A stretch of 64,000 nucleotides of DNA. Origin: Crenobacter intestini (GTDB lineage: Bacteria > Pseudomonadota > Gammaproteobacteria > Burkholderiales > Chromobacteriaceae). The notes under the pieces were generated by a model. That model saw only the letters and a program-made list of their open reading frames with translations. It ran no database searches and was not told where the DNA came from. Below, piece by piece: positions 46,001-55,152 of this stretch (its first letter is position 1; the number at the start of each line of letters is the position of its first letter). The stretch spans positions 1 through 64,000 of the forward strand of contig NZ_STGJ01000002.1 in NCBI RefSeq assembly GCF_004919095.1, written 5' to 3'. The position numbers and the translations under genes are program-made.

Positions 46001-47119
46001 ATGCCTCCTTCCCGCCGCCTGTGGCGCACGCTGCTGCTGTGTTGCCTGCCGGTCCTACCGGCCCTGCCCGGCGTGTTTGTCGCCACGTGGCGGCTGCCAT
46101 ACCCCGTCTTGCTGTTGCTGCTGGCCGGCAGTGTTGCCGCCGCCTGTGCGTTCGCGCGCGCGCTGCACAAGGCTGGCGTGCGGCAGGAGAGCCGGCAGGC
46201 CGGGCAGGACTGGACGCGCGCGGTGGTCGACGCCGCGCCCTTGCCGCTGCTGGTCAGCCAGCTGGACGACGGCACCATCCGCTACGCCAATGCCCGTGCG
46301 CGCCAGCTGCTCGGCGACGTCGACGGCCAGCCGCTGCACGCGCTGCTTGCCGACGGCGCGGCGCGCGCGCGGGTCGGCAGCCTGACCTCGCCCGGCAAGG
46401 ACGGCGAACGCGAGCTGGTGGGCGCCAAAGGCCGCTGCTTCCCGGCGCTGGTGTCGACCAGCCTGTTGCGCGACGCGCATGGCCCGCGGGTGCTGACCGG
46501 CCTGTTTGACATCGGCGACCGCAAGCGGCTGGAGGAGCGGGTGCTGGCCGGGCAGGCGGCGCTGCGCCGCGAACTGGCCGAGGTCGAGCGCCTGCGCGCG
46601 CAGCTCGCCGAGCAGGCGGTACGCGACGGGCTGACCGGCGTGTTCAACCGGCGCTACCTCGACGGCTTCCTGCCCGGCGCGCTGGCGCTGGCCAGGCGCG
46701 AGGGCGGCGTGCTCAGCGTGCTGCTGATCGACGCCGACCACTTCAAGAAGATTAACGACGGTTACGGCCACGCCAGCGGCGACCGGGTGCTCAAGGCGAT
46801 CGGTGCCGAACTTTCGGCCATGTTCCGCGACTCCGACATGGTCTGCCGCTACGGCGGCGAGGAGTTCGTCGTTGTGCTGCACGACGCGGACGCGCCCAGC
46901 GCCGAACTGCGCGCGGGGCGGTTGCGCCGCCAGCTCGCCGCGCTGGCGCTGGCGGCCGAAGACGGGCGGCCGCTACGCTTCACCGTCTCGGTCGGCGTCG
47001 CCGCCTTCCCGTTGCACGGCACGAACGCGCAGGCGCTGCTGAATGCCGCCGACGCCGCGCTGTACCGCGCGAAGGCCGACGGCCGCGACCGTGTGTGCGT
47101 CGCCGCGCTGCCGGCGTAA
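46001..47119 (+). CDS. Membrane diguanylate cyclase with PAS-like sensor
   Basis: The 372-residue protein has two N-terminal membrane helices (about residues 9-50), a PAS-like region (about 75-175, with APLPLLVSQLDDGTIRYANA), a short coiled coil, and a GGDEF domain. The active site is GGEEF (residues 285-289), and an RDSD sequence five residues before it fits the inhibitory I-site RxxD. It should therefore make cyclic di-GMP under product control. It stands alone between a helicase gene and rsuA, with its own upstream gap. Confidence 0.93.
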   Translation: MPPSRRLWRTLLLCCLPVLPALPGVFVATWRLPYPVLLLLLAGSVAAACAFARALHKAGVRQESRQAGQDWTRAVVDAAPLPLLVSQLDDGTIRYANARARQLLGDVDGQPLHALLADGAARARVGSLTSPGKDGERELVGAKGRCFPALVSTSLLRDAHGPRVLTGLFDIGDRKRLEERVLAGQAALRRELAEVERLRAQLAEQAVRDGLTGVFNRRYLDGFLPGALALARREGGVLSVLLIDADHFKKINDGYGHASGDRVLKAIGAELSAMFRDSDMVCRYGGEEFVVVLHDADAPSAELRAGRLRRQLAALALAAEDGRPLRFTVSVGVAAFPLHGTNAQALLNAADAALYRAKADGRDRVCVAALPA

Positions 47120-47146
47120 GCCCAGCGGCGTGCTAACATCGGCGCC

Positions 47147-47857
47147 ATGGAACTCTACCGCTTCTTGCACCAACAAGGCTTCGGCAGCCGCAAGGAATGC
47201 CGCCAGCTGGTCGAGTACGGGCTGGTCGAGCTCTCCGGCTCCGTGTGTGACGACTGGCGCCTCGACGTCGACCCTGCCGCGTTGGCCTGCCTGGTCGTCG
47301 ACGGCGAGCCGTGGACGCCGCAGGCCGGCCCGCTCTACCTGCTGCTCAACAAGCCCGCCGGCTACGAGACCTCGCACAAGCCGATGCACAACCCGACCGT
47401 GTACGGCCTGCTGCCCTGGCAGTTCGTCAACCGCGGGGTCAGCGCGGTCGGCCGCCTCGACGTCGACACCACCGGTTTGCTGCTGTTCTCCTCCGACGGC
47501 CAGTTCGTCCACGCGCTGACTTCCCCCAGGCGGCATGTGCCCAAGTGCTACCTGGCGACGGTCAAGCATCCGCTCACCGACGCGCAGCTGGACGCCTTGC
47601 GCGCGGGCGTCTACCTGAAGGACGACGACGAGCGGGTGGTGGCCGACGAGGCGGTGGCGGACGATGCGCACACGCTCAGGCTGACCATCAGCCAGGGCAA
47701 GTACCACCAGGTCAAGCGCATGGTCGCCGCCGCCGGCAACCGGGTGACCGCCCTGCACCGGGTGTCGCTTGGAGGGCTGGCGCTGGGCGGGCTGCCCGAG
47801 GGGCAGTGGCGCCACCTTGCCGCCGACGAGCTCGCCGCGCTCGGGCTCCCTCGCTGA
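47147..47857 (+). CDS. rsuA: 16S rRNA pseudouridine516 synthase (RsuA family)
   Basis: The 236-residue protein has an N-terminal S4-like RNA-binding domain (YRFLHQQGFGSRKECRQLVEY) and the RsuA/RluB/E/F catalytic domain, with LLNKPAGYETSHKP and the catalytic aspartate in GRLDVDTTGLLLFSSDG (Asp105). The later GKYHQVKRMVAAAGNRV is also characteristic. Length and S4 domain favour RsuA, which modifies U516 of 16S rRNA, over RluE; the distinction is by similarity only. Confidence 0.88.
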   Translation: MELYRFLHQQGFGSRKECRQLVEYGLVELSGSVCDDWRLDVDPAALACLVVDGEPWTPQAGPLYLLLNKPAGYETSHKPMHNPTVYGLLPWQFVNRGVSAVGRLDVDTTGLLLFSSDGQFVHALTSPRRHVPKCYLATVKHPLTDAQLDALRAGVYLKDDDERVVADEAVADDAHTLRLTISQGKYHQVKRMVAAAGNRVTALHRVSLGGLALGGLPEGQWRHLAADELAALGLPR

Positions 47858-47875
47858 CACGCCCCTGGCAGACGC

Positions 47876-47904
47876 AAAAAAGCCGACCCTCGGGTCGGCT
47901 TTTT
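47876..47904. terminator. Bidirectional terminator between rsuA and rlpA
   Basis: AAAAAAGCCGACC-CTCG-GGTCGGCTTTTT, nearly identical in stem to the terminator at 262-295. It serves both convergent genes. Confidence 0.9.
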
Positions 47905-47921
47905 GACGGCTGGCGCGCGCG

Positions 47922-48776
47922 TCAGCTCATCACGATGCTGGACGTAGACGGCAGGTGCTCGGCGGCCTCGCGCGCGGCGTTTTGCGCGGCGTTCGCGTCG
48001 CGGAACGGGCCCATGCGCACGCGGTAAGCGCCCAGCTGGTTGACGATGTCGAGCTTGTCGTCGTGGTGGTCGGGCAGCTTGCGGCTGAGCTTGCGCACGC
48101 GCGCCTGCGCGCCGGACAGCGACGAGTACGAGCCCAGCTGCAGGTAGATCGGCTTCTCCGACTTGACGAGCAGCTTCTCCGGACGGGTCGCGATCTGCTC
48201 GCCGCCGTCGACCGGGAACACCCGCTCGACCAGCACGTCGGCACTGCCGGACTTGACGAAGCCCAGCTGGTGCGCGGCGGCGTACGACAGGTCCATGATG
48301 CGGCCCTTGTGGAAAGGCCCGCGGTCGTTGATGCGCACGATCACCATCTTGCCATTCTTCAGGTTGGTGACCTTGGCGTAGGACGGGATCGGCAGCGTCG
48401 GGTGCGCGCCGGTCATCGCGAACATGTCGTAGCGTTCGCCCGAACTGGTCTTGCGACCGTGGAACTGCTTGCCGTACCACGACGCCTTGCCGCGCGCCTG
48501 GAAGGAGGCGTAGCTGGTGTCGGGGCTGAAGCTCATGCCCAGTGCCTTGTACGGGCGGTTGGCCGAGCGGATCAGCGGTTCGTCTTGCGGAACCGCGTGC
48601 GGGACCAGGTCGAGGTTGGCCGGCGTGACACGGGCCGGGCCGTCGTTCTGGAAGTAGCCGCCCTTGGCGGCGTTCCTGGACTGGGTTTGTGCGTGGGCCA
48701 GGAGGGGTTGAAGGGAGAAGACCATGAATAGCAGGCTGGTAGCCGCTAGCCATAACCGTCGAAGTACAGGTTGCAT
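47922..48776 (-). CDS. rlpA: Septal ring lytic transglycosylase RlpA family protein
   Basis: RlpA proteins cleave stripped peptidoglycan strands at the division septum. The 284-residue precursor has a signal peptide (LLFMVFSLQPLLAHA), the double-psi beta-barrel with ASWYGKQFHGRKTSSGERYD and VRINDRGPFHKGRIMDLS including the catalytic-type Asp and His, and a C-terminal SPOR domain (YLQLGSYSSLSGAQARVRKL). No lipobox is visible, so it may be periplasmic rather than outer-membrane anchored as in E. coli. AAAGGAG precedes the ATG. Confidence 0.93.
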   Translation of the reverse strand: MQPVLRRLWLAATSLLFMVFSLQPLLAHAQTQSRNAAKGGYFQNDGPARVTPANLDLVPHAVPQDEPLIRSANRPYKALGMSFSPDTSYASFQARGKASWYGKQFHGRKTSSGERYDMFAMTGAHPTLPIPSYAKVTNLKNGKMVIVRINDRGPFHKGRIMDLSYAAAHQLGFVKSGSADVLVERVFPVDGGEQIATRPEKLLVKSEKPIYLQLGSYSSLSGAQARVRKLSRKLPDHHDDKLDIVNQLGAYRVRMGPFRDANAAQNAAREAAEHLPSTSSIVMS

Positions 48777-48812
48777 CGGAGCTCCTTTATGCGGAGTGCC
48801 AGACTGCGAACC

Positions 48813-49277
48813 TCAGCTTCCCCCGACGAAGTCGAGCTGACGCCAGGCCTCGAAAACCAGGACGGCGACGGCGTTGGACAGATTCATGCTGCGGGATTCG
48901 GGCCGCATCGGCAATCGCACCCGTCGCTCGGCGGGAAAACCTGCGAGCAGGTTCTCCGGCAGCCCGCGCGACTCGGGGCCGAACAGCAGCACATCGTCTG
49001 TCTGGAAGCTCACCCGGTCGTGCCTCGTGGCACCCTTGGTGGTCGCGGCGAAGATTCGCCGACCTGCCAAGGCCGCCTGGCATGCTGCCCAATCTTCGTG
49101 GACGACCATGCGTGCGTACTCGTGGTAGTCGAGTCCTGCACGCTTGAGTTTCGCGTCCTCGAGGGGAAAGCCAAGCGGTTTGACCAGATGCAGTTCACAG
49201 CCGGTATTGGCACATAAACGGATCACGTTGCCAGTATTTGGCGGTATTTCCGGCTGGAAAAGAACAACTGTCAACAT
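48813..49277 (-). CDS. trmL: tRNA (cytidine(34)-2'-O)-methyltransferase
   Basis: TrmL methylates the wobble ribose of leucine tRNAs. The 154-residue SPOUT methyltransferase shows PEIPPNTGNVIRLCANTG at the N-terminus, LHLVKPLGF, DVLLFGPESRGLP and the trefoil-knot region RLPMRPESRSMNLSNAVAV, all signatures of the family. It lies between comF and rlpA on the minus strand with short gaps. Confidence 0.96.
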   Translation of the reverse strand: MLTVVLFQPEIPPNTGNVIRLCANTGCELHLVKPLGFPLEDAKLKRAGLDYHEYARMVVHEDWAACQAALAGRRIFAATTKGATRHDRVSFQTDDVLLFGPESRGLPENLLAGFPAERRVRLPMRPESRSMNLSNAVAVLVFEAWRQLDFVGGS

Positions 49278-49316
49278 AGTTGCGGTTCGGATTGTTCCAA
49301 GGAATCAATGCTTTGG

Positions 49317-50054
49317 TCAAGTTTTCGAGTAAAAAACCCTCGCCAGCACCCACGCGTCGACCCTGTGCGCACCCTGTTTCTTCAGCGCTGCGGCGAGCGC
49401 GTCGAGGGTCGCGCCGCTGGTGGCGACGTCGTCGATGATGGCGACTGCAAGCCCCGTCACCGCTCGCTTTACGACGAAAACATCGGCGACGTTGCGGGCC
49501 CTTTCTGCGCGTTCGAGCCGGGCCTGCGGCGGGGTGTTGCGAACCCGCACGCACAGCGTGTCGTCGAGCGGGGCTGCCATTCTAACAGCGAACGCGCGGG
49601 CGAGCTCCAGGCTCTGGTTGAAGCCGCGTTCGGCGAGCCGGGCCGCAAACAGCGGCACCGGCACCACCAGGTCGGGCCGCACGGGACCATCCGGCGCCTC
49701 GCGGGCGAACAGCGAGGAGAGCGCGTGCGCCATGTCGAGGCGGCGTCCGTACTTGAAGGCGTGGATCAGCGCGTTCAGCGGCCACGCGTAGATAAACGGC
49801 GCGTGCAGGGTGTCGAAGGCGGGGCGGCGGCGCCGGCAGTGCGGGCAGGGCAGGCCGGCGGGGGCGGTGTCGGCGCAGATGGGGCAGTGTGCAGCCGGCA
49901 GCGGCGCGAGGTCGGCGCGGCACGCCGTGCAGAGGCCGTCGCTGCCGCCGTCGCCGGCGCACAGCAGGCACGTCTGTACAAATAATGCACAGTTGTCAAG
50001 CGAGTGCCTCGTCAGGTTTGACAGGACGGCGAGGCGGGATCGATGATTCTCCAT
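49317..50054 (-). CDS. comF: ComF family phosphoribosyltransferase-like protein
   Basis: The 245-residue protein has an N-terminal four-cysteine zinc ribbon ([17 protein letters not shown]) plus a second CPIC/CPHC pair, then a phosphoribosyltransferase-type domain with [20 protein letters not shown] and the PRPP-binding [17 protein letters not shown]. ComF is needed for natural transformation in several bacteria, moving single-stranded DNA after uptake, which fits with pilT/pilU in the same genome. It is head to head with bioB, only 29 bp between the two start codons. Confidence 0.93.
   Translation of the reverse strand: MENHRSRLAVLSNLTRHSLDNCALFVQTCLLCAGDGGSDGLCTACRADLAPLPAAHCPICADTAPAGLPCPHCRRRRPAFDTLHAPFIYAWPLNALIHAFKYGRRLDMAHALSSLFAREAPDGPVRPDLVVPVPLFAARLAERGFNQSLELARAFAVRMAAPLDDTLCVRVRNTPPQARLERAERARNVADVFVVKRAVTGLAVAIIDDVATSGATLDALAAALKKQGAHRVDAWVLARVFYSKT
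49993..50047 (+). promoter_or_regulatory. bioB promoter with dyad operator (candidate)
   Basis: A perfect -35 TTGACA (50018-50023) and a moderate -10 GATGAT (50042-50047), 18 bp apart, lie inside the start of comF. The -35 forms a dyad with TGTCAA (49994-49999). The flanking nonamers TTGTCAAGC and GGTTTGACA loosely resemble BirA half-sites. Confidence 0.4.
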
Positions 50055-50083
50055 CCTGTTACCATAGTTTCTCAGCCAAGCCG

Positions 50084-51067
50084 ATGACGACCACGACGCT
50101 ACACTTCACCCGCCCGCCGACCCCGCACCCCGAAACCGAGCTGTGGCAGGTGGCGGACGTCGAGGCGCTGTTCGCCCTGCCGTTCATGGAACTGGTGTTC
50201 CGCGCCGCCGAGGTGCACCGCCAGTTCTTCGACCCGAACAAGGTGCAGCTCTCCACCTTGCTGTCGATCAAGACCGGCGGTTGCTCCGAGGATTGCGGCT
50301 ACTGCCCGCAGTCGGTCCACCACGACACGGCGGTGGCCGACGAGCCCATGCTGTCCTGCGACGAGGTGGTCGCCAAGGCGCGCCAGGCCAAGGCCGCCGG
50401 CGCCGGCCGCTTCTGCATGGGCGCCGCGTGGCGCGGGCCGAAGGACGCCGACCTCGAGCGCACGCTCGCCATGATCGCCGACGTCAAGGCGCTGGGGCTG
50501 GAGACCTGCGCGACCTTCGGCCTGCTCGCCGACGGGCAGGCCGAGCGGCTGAAGGCGGCCGGGCTCGACTATTACAACCACAACCTGGACACCGCGCCGG
50601 ACAAGTACGGCGACATCATCAGCACCCGTGCCTACGAGGACCGTCTCGATACGCTGGGCAAGGTGAGGGCGGCCGGCCTCAATGTCTGCTGCGGCGGCAT
50701 CGTCGGCCTCGACGAGACGCGGCCCGACCGCGCCGCGCTGATCTGCCAGCTGGCGAACCTCGACCCGCAGCCGGAGTCGGTGCCGATCAACAACCTGGTC
50801 AAGGTCGACGGCACGCCGCTTTCCGACGCCGAGGAGATCGACTGGACCGAGTTCGTGCGCGCGGTCGCGGTGGCCAGGCTGACGATGCCGAAGAGCTACA
50901 TCCGCCTGTCCGCCGGCCGCCGCGCGATGCCGGAGGCGATGCAGGCGCTGTGTTTCCTCGCCGGCGCCAATTCGGTGTTCTACGGCGACAAGCTGCTGAC
51001 CACCGGCAACCCCGATGTGACCGCAGACCGGGCGCTGATGGCCAAGCTAGACTTGCAACCCCTTTGA
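50084..51067 (+). CDS. bioB: Biotin synthase
   Basis: BioB inserts sulfur into dethiobiotin using radical SAM chemistry. The 327-residue protein has the radical SAM cluster CSEDCGYC (Cys67, Cys71, Cys74), the segment [66 protein letters not shown] and SAGRRAMPE, covering residues of both the 4Fe-4S and 2Fe-2S sites. The ATG at 50084 is the family start. bioF follows after 97 bp with its own dyad element. Confidence 0.97.
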   Translation: MTTTTLHFTRPPTPHPETELWQVADVEALFALPFMELVFRAAEVHRQFFDPNKVQLSTLLSIKTGGCSEDCGYCPQSVHHDTAVADEPMLSCDEVVAKARQAKAAGAGRFCMGAAWRGPKDADLERTLAMIADVKALGLETCATFGLLADGQAERLKAAGLDYYNHNLDTAPDKYGDIISTRAYEDRLDTLGKVRAAGLNVCCGGIVGLDETRPDRAALICQLANLDPQPESVPINNLVKVDGTPLSDAEEIDWTEFVRAVAVARLTMPKSYIRLSAGRRAMPEAMQALCFLAGANSVFYGDKLLTTGNPDVTADRALMAKLDLQPL

Positions 51068-51122
51068 GCTGGCGCAAGGCCCGGCGCGGCGGTGCTTGCA
51101 ATAGGAATGCTTTTTACTTATA

Positions 51123-51151
51123 AATTGACGATTAATTATCTATCGACAATT
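51123..51151. promoter_or_regulatory. Dyad operator upstream of bioF
   Basis: AATTGACGAT and ATCGACAATT are 10-bp arms (9 of 10 matching) around a 9-bp AT-rich centre, 14-42 bp before the bioF start. TTGACG inside the left arm could be a -35. An internal TTATCTATCG matches 8 of 10 bases of a BioR-type box, but off centre. Confidence 0.5.
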
Positions 51152-51164
51152 TCAGGTAGCAAGC

Positions 51165-52337
51165 ATGCGGGCAGACGAACTGGCGCCGGCGCTCTGTGCG
51201 CTGGAAGCGGCGCACCGGCGGCGGCGACGTCCCTGCCTTGAATCCGCGCAGGGCGCCCGTGTCGTCGTCGACGGCCAGCCCCTGCTGGCCTTCGCCAGCA
51301 ACGACTATCTGGGCCTTGCCGCCCATCCGCATCTGGCCGACGCCGCACAGGCGGCGATCGGCCGCTTCGGCGTCGGCGCCGGTGCCTCGCATCTGGTGTG
51401 CGGGCACGGCACGCTGCACGAGGAGGCCGAACGAGGGCTCGCCGCGTGGACCGGCTGTCCGCGCGCGCTGCTGTTCGGCTCGGGCTATGCGGCCAACCTC
51501 GCGGTGATCACCAGCCTGCTCGGCCGTGACGACGAAGTGTTCGCCGACCGCTTGGTGCACGCGTCGCTCAACGACGGCTGCCAGCTCTCCCGCGCCCGCT
51601 TCACCCGTTTCCCACACAACGACCTTGCCCGCCTTGCGGCGCAACTGGCCGCGTCGCGCGCGCGCAGCAAGATGATCGTGGTCGACGCCGTCTACAGCAT
51701 GGACGGCGACGAGGCGCCGCTGACCGCGCTGCTGGCGCTGGCGCGGCAGCACGACGCCTGGCTGTTCGTCGACGACGCGCACGGCTTCGGGCTGACCGGC
51801 GGCGGACGCGGCGCGCTCGCCGAACACGCGCTCGCCGACGAGCGGCTCATCTATATGGGGACGCTGGGCAAGGCGGCCGGCGTCGCCGGCGCCTTTGTAG
51901 CCGGCAGCGAGACGCTCATCGAATGGCTGGTCAACCGCGGCCGCAGCTATATCTACACGACCGCGTTGCCGCCCGCGCTGGCCGCGGCGACGCTGGCCGC
52001 GCTGGACGTGATGGCCAGCGAACCGTGGCGGCGCGAGCGCGTGTTCGCGCACGCGCGCGCCGTGCAGGCGGCAGGGCGGGCATGGCCAATGCCGCAGGTG
52101 CGGTTGGCGATTCATCCCGTTATCATTGGAGGCGACGCCGAAACGCTGGCCGTTTCGCAGGCGTTGCGCGAGCAGGGCATCTGGGTGCCGCCGATCCGCC
52201 CGCCGACCGTTCCGGCCGGGCAGGCGAGGCTGCGCATTTCCTTGTCCGCCGCGCATGAGGACGGGGACGTGGCGCAGCTGCTGGCGGCGCTGGGGCAGCT
52301 TGCCCCGTGCACGGACCCGAATGAGAGAGGCGCATAG
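51165..52337 (+). CDS. bioF: 8-amino-7-oxononanoate synthase
   Basis: BioF condenses pimeloyl-ACP with alanine, the first step of biotin ring assembly. The 390-residue PLP enzyme shows FASNDYLGLAAHPHLADAAQ, GVGAGASHLVCGHGTLHEEAE, LFGSGYAANLAVI, the PLP-contact FVDDAHGFGLTGGGRGA, and the Schiff-base lysine in MGTLGKAAGVAGAF (Lys236). The gap to bioB contains an AT-rich dyad, so bioF may be separately regulated. bioA and bioD are not in the window. Confidence 0.96.
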   Translation: MRADELAPALCALEAAHRRRRRPCLESAQGARVVVDGQPLLAFASNDYLGLAAHPHLADAAQAAIGRFGVGAGASHLVCGHGTLHEEAERGLAAWTGCPRALLFGSGYAANLAVITSLLGRDDEVFADRLVHASLNDGCQLSRARFTRFPHNDLARLAAQLAASRARSKMIVVDAVYSMDGDEAPLTALLALARQHDAWLFVDDAHGFGLTGGGRGALAEHALADERLIYMGTLGKAAGVAGAFVAGSETLIEWLVNRGRSYIYTTALPPALAAATLAALDVMASEPWRRERVFAHARAVQAAGRAWPMPQVRLAIHPVIIGGDAETLAVSQALREQGIWVPPIRPPTVPAGQARLRISLSAAHEDGDVAQLLAALGQLAPCTDPNERGA

Positions 52338-52350
52338 CCCGGGGCGGACG

Positions 52351-55089
52351 ATGACAGTTGCGGTACAAGGGTGGGGCGCCTCTTTGCAGGCGACGGTGGA
52401 CGAGGCCCTGGCGCAGGCGGCCAGGCAAGGCGGCGGGCTGTCCGTGTGGCAGACCACTGCCGATGGTTGGCGCGCGCTGGGCTGCTGCGGGGCGGTGCCG
52501 GCCTTGCCGGCTGCGGCCAGGGAGGTGTCCTGCGACGCCTACGCGGGCGCCATCCGGCTGTTGCGGGTGGTGCACGGCGGTGACGCGCTGTCAGCGGCGC
52601 TCGCCGGCCTGCTCGCCGCACGCGTCGAGGCCGAGTGGCTGCGCGAGGAGCAACGCTTCGCCGGACAGTTGCGCGACATCATGGTCACGGTCGGCCAGCT
52701 GGCCGACGAGGTCCCCTCGCTCGAGGCCTTCCTCTCCCGGCTGTACGCGGTGTTGTCTCCCTTGTTGCCCGACGGCGCGCTGACGCTGGGCCTGACCGAC
52801 GACGAGGGCGGTTGCCTGCGTTTTCCCGTCAACGCCTGGCCGGCCGGTGCGGACACGTTCGTGCACGCCGAGCCGGCCCTGCTTGCAGCGGCCGGCCGCC
52901 GCCAGCGCCTGTGGGTGCACGGCCGCCGCCGCCTCGCGACGCTGTGCCCGGGCGTACCTGCCGGGCAACTGCCTTTGTTGTGGGTCGCCGTGCCCTTGCT
53001 GGACGAGGGGGGCCGGCTGCTCGCCATCGCCAGCGCGCGCGTCGACGCGCTCTACCCGGGCGACACCCGCGTCGCAAGGCGCAGGCTCAGCCAACTCGCC
53101 CGCCACCTGTGCAGCCAGCTCGGGCAACTGGGCCGGCGCCTGCAACTGCTGGGCCAATTGCGCAGGGTCCGCGTCGAGCTCGACGGCTACGCCGCGCGGC
53201 TGAACGCCGAACTGGCCGAGCGGCGGCGCAACGAACAGCTGGTGCAGGCGCTGGGTGAGGTCAATACGCTCGCCAACAGCCTGCTGCCGTTGCCGGCGGT
53301 GCTCGCCGGCGTGCGCCGCACCCTGGGTAGGCTGGTCGAATTCGATACGCTGACCGTCGCGCTCTACGCGGGAGACGACGGGGACCTGGCCTTTCACTAC
53401 CGCAGCGAAGGCATTGCGCAACAGCCTGCTGCCGCCGAGCGCGCCCTGTTCGAGCAGGTGCTGCACAGCGGCCGGCCGGTGCTGAGCGGCCGCCCTGCGC
53501 AGGCAGGGGAGGATGGGGCGACGCTGCGCAGCTGGCTGGGCGTGCCCCTGTTTGACCAGCAAAGGCTGCTCGGCGTGATCGCGATCGGTTCGCACGCCGA
53601 GAGCCGGCGTTTCGGCCTGCGCGAGCAGGAAACGGTCGAGTTCGTCGCCGGCCATGTCGGCGGGGCGGTCGCCCGCCTGCAGGCGACGCAGGCGCTGTAC
53701 CAGGTCAACAGCCAGCTCGAGGTACGCGTGCAGCAGCGCACGCGTGCGCTGGACGAGGCCAACGCGCGGCTCAAGTACGAAAGCCTGCACGACACGCTGA
53801 CCGCGCTGCCCAACCGCGCGTACTTCGGCCAGCGCATCCTGCAGTTGTGGCAGCAGTACGCGCTCGACGAGAGTTGCCCGTTCGCGCTGATGCTGATCGA
53901 CATGGATCGCTTCAAGCTGGTCAACGACACGCTGGGCCACGCCGCCGGCGACGCGCTGCTGGTCGAAGTCGGCGAGCGAATCCGCGCCTGCCTGCGCCCG
54001 GACGACTTCCTGGCCCGCCTGGGCGGCGACGAGTTCGCGCTGCTGTTGCCCGGGCCGGTCAGCTACAAGAGCTGCGACCGGGTCGCCCGCCGCATCGTCG
54101 ACGCGTTCCGCACGCCGGTGGTCGTCGAAGGCCGCGAACTGTTCACCACGCTGAGCCTCGGCGTCGTGCTGTCCGACGGCCAGTACCACGTCGGCTGCCA
54201 GGACATGCTGCGCGACGCCGACCTCGCGATGTACCATAGCAAGCAGCAAGGCCGCGACGGCTACACCGTCTACAACCACGCGCTGCGCCAGGGCAAGGCC
54301 GACCAGCTGGCACTGGAGGCCGAGCTGCGTCATGCGCTGGAGGGCGAACACGAGCTGGTGCCGTACTTCCAGCCCTTCGTCGACGCGGCCAGCGGCGCGG
54401 TGACCGGTTTCGAGACGCTGGTGCGCTGGCGCCACCCCGAGCGCGGCCTGATCCCGCCGGCGCTGTTCCTGCCGATGGCGCAGGAGTCCGGGCTGATCCG
54501 CCGCCTCGACCGCTACATGATCGTGCGCGCGTGCGAGCAGCTGGCGCGCTGGCGCACCGAGGGGCGCGCAAACGCGCAGTGTTCGCTGCACATCAACCTG
54601 TCATCGGAGAACCTGCGCGACGACGACCTGGCCGGCTGGATCGCCGGCGTGCTGCAGCGGTGCGGCCTGCCGCCGCACCTCGTCTACCTCGAGGTGACCG
54701 AGAGCGCGCTGATCGACGTGCCCGGGCAGGCGCAGCGGGTGATGCAGGCCTTGCACGACGTCGGCGTGCGCCTCGCGCTCGACGACTTCGGCACCGGCTA
54801 CTCGGCGCTGTCCTACCTGCACCGTTACCGTTTCGACCTGCTGAAGATCGACCAGGCCTTCGTGCGCGAGGTCGGCGTGAACGCCGAGTCGACCGCGATC
54901 GTGCGCGCGATCCTCGCGCTGGCGCAGGCCCTGCAACTGGAGGTGGTCGCCGAGGGGGTGGAGACCGCAGAGCAGGTCGACGCGCTGCGCGCGCTCGGCT
55001 GCCCGCGCCTGCAGGGCTACTACTTCTCGCCGCCGCGCCCGGCAGGCGAGGTGTACTGGGGGGCGCCGGCAAGCGTCCTGGCCGGCTGA
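52351..55089 (+). CDS. GAF-GAF-GGDEF-EAL cyclic di-GMP signalling protein
   Basis: The 912-residue soluble protein has two GAF-like regions (about residues 100-250 and 310-450) separated by a coiled coil (about 260-300), then GGDEF (about 476-640) and EAL (about 655-905) domains. The cyclase motif is intact (RLGGDEF, residues 556-562) with an I-site RPDD before it. The phosphodiesterase signature is ETL in GFETLVRW (Glu688) and the other catalytic residues are visible: HINLSSENL, LEVTESAL, DDFGTGYSAL, LKIDQAFV, VAEGVET and LQGYYFSPP. Both activities are thus possible. The ATG at 52351 avoids overlap with bioF; an alternative ATG at 52321 would overlap it by 17 bp. Confidence 0.92.
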   Translation: MTVAVQGWGASLQATVDEALAQAARQGGGLSVWQTTADGWRALGCCGAVPALPAAAREVSCDAYAGAIRLLRVVHGGDALSAALAGLLAARVEAEWLREEQRFAGQLRDIMVTVGQLADEVPSLEAFLSRLYAVLSPLLPDGALTLGLTDDEGGCLRFPVNAWPAGADTFVHAEPALLAAAGRRQRLWVHGRRRLATLCPGVPAGQLPLLWVAVPLLDEGGRLLAIASARVDALYPGDTRVARRRLSQLARHLCSQLGQLGRRLQLLGQLRRVRVELDGYAARLNAELAERRRNEQLVQALGEVNTLANSLLPLPAVLAGVRRTLGRLVEFDTLTVALYAGDDGDLAFHYRSEGIAQQPAAAERALFEQVLHSGRPVLSGRPAQAGEDGATLRSWLGVPLFDQQRLLGVIAIGSHAESRRFGLREQETVEFVAGHVGGAVARLQATQALYQVNSQLEVRVQQRTRALDEANARLKYESLHDTLTALPNRAYFGQRILQLWQQYALDESCPFALMLIDMDRFKLVNDTLGHAAGDALLVEVGERIRACLRPDDFLARLGGDEFALLLPGPVSYKSCDRVARRIVDAFRTPVVVEGRELFTTLSLGVVLSDGQYHVGCQDMLRDADLAMYHSKQQGRDGYTVYNHALRQGKADQLALEAELRHALEGEHELVPYFQPFVDAASGAVTGFETLVRWRHPERGLIPPALFLPMAQESGLIRRLDRYMIVRACEQLARWRTEGRANAQCSLHINLSSENLRDDDLAGWIAGVLQRCGLPPHLVYLEVTESALIDVPGQAQRVMQALHDVGVRLALDDFGTGYSALSYLHRYRFDLLKIDQAFVREVGVNAESTAIVRAILALAQALQLEVVAEGVETAEQVDALRALGCPRLQGYYFSPPRPAGEVYWGAPASVLAG

Positions 55090-55109
55090 ACGGCCGCCTG
55101 ACCAAAGCA

Positions 55110-55133
55110 AACGGCCCGCTGACGCGGGCCGTT
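55110..55133. terminator. Hairpin between convergent signalling genes
   Basis: AACGGCCCGC-TGAC-GCGGGCCGTT is a 10-bp perfect stem, 20 bp from each gene. U-tracts are weak on both strands. Confidence 0.65.
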
Positions 55134-55152
55134 CCGTTTGGGTGCCTGCCGT

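Noticed and set aside
51136-51145. BioR box upstream of bioF as a firm call
   Set aside because: TTATCTATCG matches 8 of 10 positions only, lies off the centre of the larger dyad, and no bioR gene is nearby; kept as a possibility only.
54397-54420. Degenerate EAL domain because the motif reads ETL
   Set aside because: The catalytic glutamate is kept and all other metal-binding and catalytic positions (NLSSENL, EVTE, DDFGTGYS, KID, EGVE) are present, so activity is plausible.
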